Program-made: the position numbers and the translations under genes
The notes under the pieces: model-generated
What the model saw: only the letters and a program-made list of their open reading frames with translations
Database searches by the model: none
What the model was told of the DNA's origin: nothing
In this document: one piece after another, positions 61,106 through 64,000 of the stretch
How positions within the stretch are numbered: the stretch's first letter is position 1
Layout of the letters: each line of letters begins with the position of its first letter
Source of the DNA: Caryophanales bacterium UBA4855
GTDB taxonomy: Bacteria; Bacillota_I; Bacilli_A; RFN20; CAG-826
Length of the DNA: 64,000 nucleotides
Assembly (NCBI GenBank): GCA_002399785.1
Contig: DHEH01000010.1
Coordinates: 124,001-188,000, forward strand
Direction: 5' to 3'

Positions 61106-61111
61106 ATTATA
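61106..61111 (-). promoter_or_regulatory. -10 box of the repeat-protein gene
   Basis: TATAAT on the minus strand, 29 nt before the GAGGC-preceded ATG; -35 not convincing. Confidence 0.45.
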
Positions 61112-61179
61112 TTTTATTTCACAAAAATAACATAAGACTTTCGAACATTCTTTATTTTTTAAAAATATAACAAAAAGTG

Positions 61180-61185
61180 TATAAT
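61180..61185 (+). promoter_or_regulatory. -10 box of the plus-strand membrane gene
   Basis: TATAAT 24 nt before the ATG at 61210, with AGAGGG between them. This explains why the in-frame GTG at 61177, which lies upstream of the transcript start, is not the true start. Confidence 0.5.
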
Positions 61186-61209
61186 AGCGAAAAAGAGGGT
61201 TTTATAAAT

Positions 61210-61854
61210 ATGGAAAATCAAGAATCTAAAAAAATTTGTCTTAAGCCCATAGCAATAACTATGGCAATTTTATTATTGTTTATTGGCGTTTATTATTTTT
61301 ATAATGGTATTTCTGGATTAATGTCTTTAGAAAATATGACTGAACAAGCAGCGATTATTTTTGCAACTTTTCAAGGTATTATATTTCTTTTATCAAGTGC
61401 TGCTGTAATCACTTTTGGTATTCTAGCATTAATTAATTTATCAAAAGGAAAATGTTCAGGAAAATTTCTAAGATTTGGATTGTTGGTTTTTCCTTCTACG
61501 GTATTACTCGTAGATTTCTTAATATTAATGTCAAATAATTTGACCACTGGCGCATCAATCGGTACGATAATTATTGCTGCTTTATGGTCTATTGCAATTA
61601 TTGTTTTATTAATTTTAGCTTTTGTTAATCTCAATAATAATAAAAAATTATTTGATATTATTGCTTCAGGTCTTAATATTGCATATATTCTATATACAAT
61701 TTTTGTTTTTTCTGGTTCATCGCTTAACGCCGTTAGTACAATAGTTATTTTTTCTTTATTAGCTTTTTCAATACTTTATTTAATAAAAACTTTACTAAAC
61801 AAAAATCAATGTTGCTGTGAAAAATGTGAAACTAAACAAGAAGAATCCAAATAA
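61210..61854 (+). CDS. Multi-pass membrane protein, unknown function
   Basis: 214 aa from ATG 61210. About six TM helices (roughly 12-35, 48-75, 88-108, 118-142, 150-170, 175-195). The cytoplasmic-looking tail KNQCCCEKCETKQEESK carries four Cys in CCCEKC, which could bind metal or be acylated. No family recognised. Alone on the plus strand with its own promoter and terminator. Confidence 0.8.
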   Translation: MENQESKKICLKPIAITMAILLLFIGVYYFYNGISGLMSLENMTEQAAIIFATFQGIIFLLSSAAVITFGILALINLSKGKCSGKFLRFGLLVFPSTVLLVDFLILMSNNLTTGASIGTIIIAALWSIAIIVLLILAFVNLNNNKKLFDIIASGLNIAYILYTIFVFSGSSLNAVSTIVIFSLLAFSILYLIKTLLNKNQCCCEKCETKQEESK

Positions 61855-61875
61855 TAAAGTAAAACACAAATTAAA

Positions 61876-61900
61876 AACAACGCCGAAGCGTTGTTTTTTT
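61876..61900. terminator. Bidirectional terminator between the membrane gene and the DUF2130 gene
   Basis: AACAACGC/GCGTTGTT stem with a 4-nt loop (CGAA on plus, TTCG on minus) and U-runs on both sides. Between it and the DUF2130 stop (61901-61982) there is no gene, only a spaced AATATTCAAA/TTTGAATATT pair. Confidence 0.9.
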
Positions 61901-61982
61901 ATCCAATATTCAAACAGATGAGATTTAGGAAGGTCTAGTAAGAGAGAAAGGAAAAAAATTGTTTTGAATATTAAATTATTGT

Positions 61983-63305
61983 TTATTGATTAATTGTTTT
62001 ATTAAATTTTTTATAGGAGCTACTGATTTTAATCTCAAATTTGTTAATTTTATCGCTTATTTCATTTATATATCTATTTTTAATAGTTTCTAAAACAGTT
62101 TGATTCTTAACACATATATCAGAAATACCCTTATTATTAGTAATTAAGATTTCAATATTTTTATTTAGATTTTCCAATGGTTTATCTAAATAAGTAGTTT
62201 TAATGGACTCAAATTCATTTATCAAATCAGTTTGATTTTTAACATCGATTTCGTGTTCATTATAATCTAAAAGAGCTTTACTAAAACGAGTATGTAAATT
62301 AAACAACATAGTCATAAAAGTTATTAAATATTCTGGCCTAACAACGTACATATTTTCGTATTCGTTAACTTTATAAACAGGTAAATCGTTAACTTGTTTT
62401 GATTTTAAATTTGATACCAAAACTGAATATTGACAATTCTTTAAGCGTCTATCTTTTTCAAGTTGTTTATAATATGTTTCGTTAGTTTGTTTATTCGTAG
62501 CATTTGGATCTTCGTCTTTCATATCCATCATTACACTGGTTAATTCATTACTATTAGAATGATCACTTGAGGCATAAATCTTAAAAATGAAATCGCCTTT
62601 ATTACCTTTTGCGTCACCTTCATCTTTAATAGCATCATTATCTTTTATCCATGTGCAATTTGGAAAACCACCAGTTTGAAGATAACTATTCACAGTATTG
62701 TTACACCAATTTTCAAGTCCTTCTCCAAGAGTTTTAACATTCAAAGATGATTTTTCAAATCTCATTTGATCAAATTTAGTTTGTAATTCTGACAATTTTT
62801 CTTTCAAAATGTCTATTTCTTTATTTTTTTCTTCGTAAATTTCTTGCTTTTTCTTCAAAACAATATTTTCTATATCTTTATCTTTTTCTGACATCAAATT
62901 AGATTTTTCATTCGTTAAGCGTGCTATTTCGGCTTCTTTTTTGTATTGAATGGTTTGTTGCTCTGATTTTAGAATAGAAATTTGATTTTCGTACGATTTA
63001 GACACCTTTTCAACTGCTAAATTTATATCTTTTTGACAAGTAGTTTTCAATGTATTTAATTCACTTTGAACCTTACTAACAGCAATATCTTTGTCAGACA
63101 TTGAAATTTTATTTAAATATTCTTTTTGTTTTTCGAGTTCAACTTCTAATCTCTTTTTATAGGAATCATTAAGAGATTCGGTAATATAATTCAAATCAAT
63201 ATTATTCAACTTATCCAATTGAATAATTGATCCTTTCAAGCAATCTTCTTTAAGTTCTAATGTTTTTTCATCTTTTACTAATATTTTATCATTGATATTT
63301 GTCAT
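61983..63305 (-). CDS. DUF2130 family protein, predicted coiled coil plus nuclease-like domain
   Basis: 440 aa. Residues about 45-185 are a long charged coiled coil. A globular domain follows with KTLGEGLENWCNNTV (191-205), KGDFIFKIY (236-244) and VMMDMKDED (258-266), then QLEKDRRLKNCQYSVLVSNL and YVVRPEYLITFMTML. The GD...(D/E)xK spacing (Asp238, Asp261, Lys263) resembles PD-(D/E)xK nucleases, as has been suggested by the look of DUF2130; activity is not established. A second coiled region ends the protein. AAGGAG precedes the start. Second gene of an operon with the 101-aa gene. Confidence 0.75.
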   Translation of the reverse strand: MTNINDKILVKDEKTLELKEDCLKGSIIQLDKLNNIDLNYITESLNDSYKKRLEVELEKQKEYLNKISMSDKDIAVSKVQSELNTLKTTCQKDINLAVEKVSKSYENQISILKSEQQTIQYKKEAEIARLTNEKSNLMSEKDKDIENIVLKKKQEIYEEKNKEIDILKEKLSELQTKFDQMRFEKSSLNVKTLGEGLENWCNNTVNSYLQTGGFPNCTWIKDNDAIKDEGDAKGNKGDFIFKIYASSDHSNSNELTSVMMDMKDEDPNATNKQTNETYYKQLEKDRRLKNCQYSVLVSNLKSKQVNDLPVYKVNEYENMYVVRPEYLITFMTMLFNLHTRFSKALLDYNEHEIDVKNQTDLINEFESIKTTYLDKPLENLNKNIEILITNNKGISDICVKNQTVLETIKNRYINEISDKINKFEIKISSSYKKFNKTINQ

Positions 63306-63346
63306 ATTTTTTATTCTCCTTTTTTATTTTATAACATCCAATCTTT

Positions 63347-63652
63347 TTATTCTTTAGCAATCTGAAATTGTTTTTTAAAGACAATTATTGTATTTTCGTA
63401 ATCGATATGATGTTTTTTACAAAATCTATCAAAACCAAAATCATATATCGTAATATAATCTTTTAGATTAATTCGTTTAATATCTTCTATAAATTGTCTT
63501 TCAGGAGGCATTTGTCCTTTATCTAAAGCATCTAATACTTTTTTGTTATCGCCATTGAAAAAACAATAGAACCAAACAATAATTGGTTTCATAAATCTTT
63601 TAGATTTTAAAATCCAATATAGACTAATAAAAAAGTTTTTAATTTTGCTCAT
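63347..63652 (-). CDS. 101-aa protein of unknown function
   Basis: Basic, mostly helical; a hydrophobic/aromatic N-terminal half (FFISLYWILKSKRFMKPIIVWFYCFFNG) may associate with the membrane, and the C-terminal half is charged (ERQFIEDIKRINLKDYITIYDFGFDRFCKKHHIDYENT). No family recognised. Excellent AAGGAGG before the ATG. Heads the operon with the DUF2130 gene, 41 nt downstream. Confidence 0.68.
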   Translation of the reverse strand: MSKIKNFFISLYWILKSKRFMKPIIVWFYCFFNGDNKKVLDALDKGQMPPERQFIEDIKRINLKDYITIYDFGFDRFCKKHHIDYENTIIVFKKQFQIAKE

Positions 63653-63666
63653 TTAAATTCCTCCTT

Positions 63667-63686
63667 TTGATAAATTTAATTATCAA
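63667..63686 (-). promoter_or_regulatory. Inverted repeat in the leader of the DUF2130 operon
   Basis: TTGATAA-6-TTATCAA, perfect 7-bp arms, lying between the promoter and the Shine-Dalgarno. A further TTATCAA overlaps the -35 at 63724-63730. Candidate operator. Confidence 0.5.
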
Positions 63687-63701
63687 TTAACTTACAACCT
63701 T

Positions 63702-63730
63702 ATTATATGACATTAATTTTTTATTATCAA
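63702..63730 (-). promoter_or_regulatory. Promoter of the DUF2130 operon
   Basis: TTGATA (63725-63730), 17-nt spacer, TATAAT (63702-63707). One of the best matches in the window. Confidence 0.75.
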
Positions 63731-63735
63731 CTCTT

Positions 63736-63763
63736 TTGTTAATTTTGTTAACTTAATTGTTAA
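63736..63763. repeat. Three TTGTTAA direct repeats
   Basis: Copies at 63736-63742, 63745-63751 and 63757-63763 (the middle one extends to the palindrome GTTAAC). They lie in the divergent gap between the DUF2130 operon and the FAD protein. Possible operator; AT-richness makes chance a real alternative. Confidence 0.35.
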
Positions 63764-63897
63764 TGTAAAAATTTTATACTTTTAGCATTGCATTTTAAAT
63801 AAATATTATATTTATATTAAGAATTAAAAAGTTCTAAGTATATTTTTCCTCCTTATGATATATTAAATTAACGTTGAGAACATAGAGGAATAAAATT

Positions 63898-64000
63898 ATG
63901 AATTTTGACGTTGCAATTGTCGGTGCTGGTCCTAGCGGATACTTCTGCGCTTATGAGTTGATTCAAAAAAATCTAGATTTAAAGATTGTTTTAATTGATC
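63898..64000 (+). CDS. FAD-dependent oxidoreductase, N-terminal fragment
   Basis: Only 34 codons before the window edge: MNFDVAIVGAGPSGYFCAYELI followed by a second strand (LKIVLID), the classic Rossmann dinucleotide site GxGxxG with the acidic residue that binds ribose. AGAGGAA precedes the ATG, and TGATATATT upstream could be an extended -10. The family beyond FAD/NAD(P)-binding cannot be decided. Confidence 0.8.
   Translation, partial: MNFDVAIVGAGPSGYFCAYELIQKNLDLKIVLID

Noticed and set aside
1..64000. UGA read as Trp, as in Mycoplasma and Spiroplasma
   Set aside because: TGG is used for Trp in the proteins checked, and TGA ends xseA and two ABC genes at overlapping start codons.
1..64000. 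tRNA genes, CRISPR arrays, insertion sequences or prophage
   Set aside because: No cloverleaf-like GC-rich segments, no regularly spaced repeats, no transposase or phage genes were found by eye on either strand.

Overview
The window is about 64 kb of AT-rich chromosome from a low-GC Gram-positive bacterium with a reduced, Mollicutes-like genome. Several features point to Bacilli/Firmicutes ancestry: T-box leaders on ileS and pheS, RNase HIII, MutS2, the Prp/L27 pair, YsxC, an Asp23-nusB-xseAB block, and mraZ-rsmH next to ftsA-ftsZ. Every Trp codon I checked is TGG, and several genes end in TGA (xseA and two ABC genes), so the standard code is used. That argues against Mycoplasma/Spiroplasma-type organisms. 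It fits an Acholeplasma/Izemoplasma/RF39-type or Erysipelotrichia-type lineage (inference). No tRNA, rRNA, CRISPR array, insertion sequence or prophage was seen. Almost all genes lie on the minus strand. The exceptions are rnhC, a GH13 amylase, a small membrane protein and the FAD protein at the right edge.

Layout, left to right: dinB (cut by the edge); an xseB-xseA-nusB-Asp23 block with transketolase upstream of it, then aspS and hisS; the bifunctional (p)ppGpp enzyme, recJ and a divergent SecDF; ruvB-ruvA-obgE; rpmA-prp-rplU behind an L21-type leader; radC (frameshifted) coupled to an unannotated 59-aa membrane peptide downstream of valS; valS-engB-lon-tig; a helical unknown, uvrC and mutS2; rnhC on the plus strand; rluD-like, lspA and ileS behind an Ile T-box; a four-gene ABC export-type module with a frameshifted secreted protein; malQ and a divergent amylase; ftsZ-ftsA; a 74-aa membrane protein, rsmH and mraZ behind MraZ boxes; a lipoprotein, YceD-like, pheT and pheS behind a Phe T-box; a MATE exporter; exoA with an orphan FakA-type domain; glycerate kinase; a repeat-rich anchored protein; a plus-strand membrane protein; and a DUF2130 coiled-coil protein with a small partner gene.

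Most of the window is housekeeping: translation, recombination and repair, division, proteostasis. Promoters are clear (TTGACA/TATAAT or extended TGnTATAAT) and terminators are short GC hairpins. The division cluster shows no peptidoglycan genes, which suggests little or no wall synthesis from this locus. The accessory or unexplained parts are the ABC module at 38-43 kb, the 59-aa peptide and frameshifted radC near 20 kb, the repeat protein at 59-61 kb and the DUF2130 operon at 62-63.7 kb. Several promoters carry long perfect palindromes (hisS, tig, MATE, DUF2130) that look like operators, and mutS2, rnhC and malQ look leaderless.
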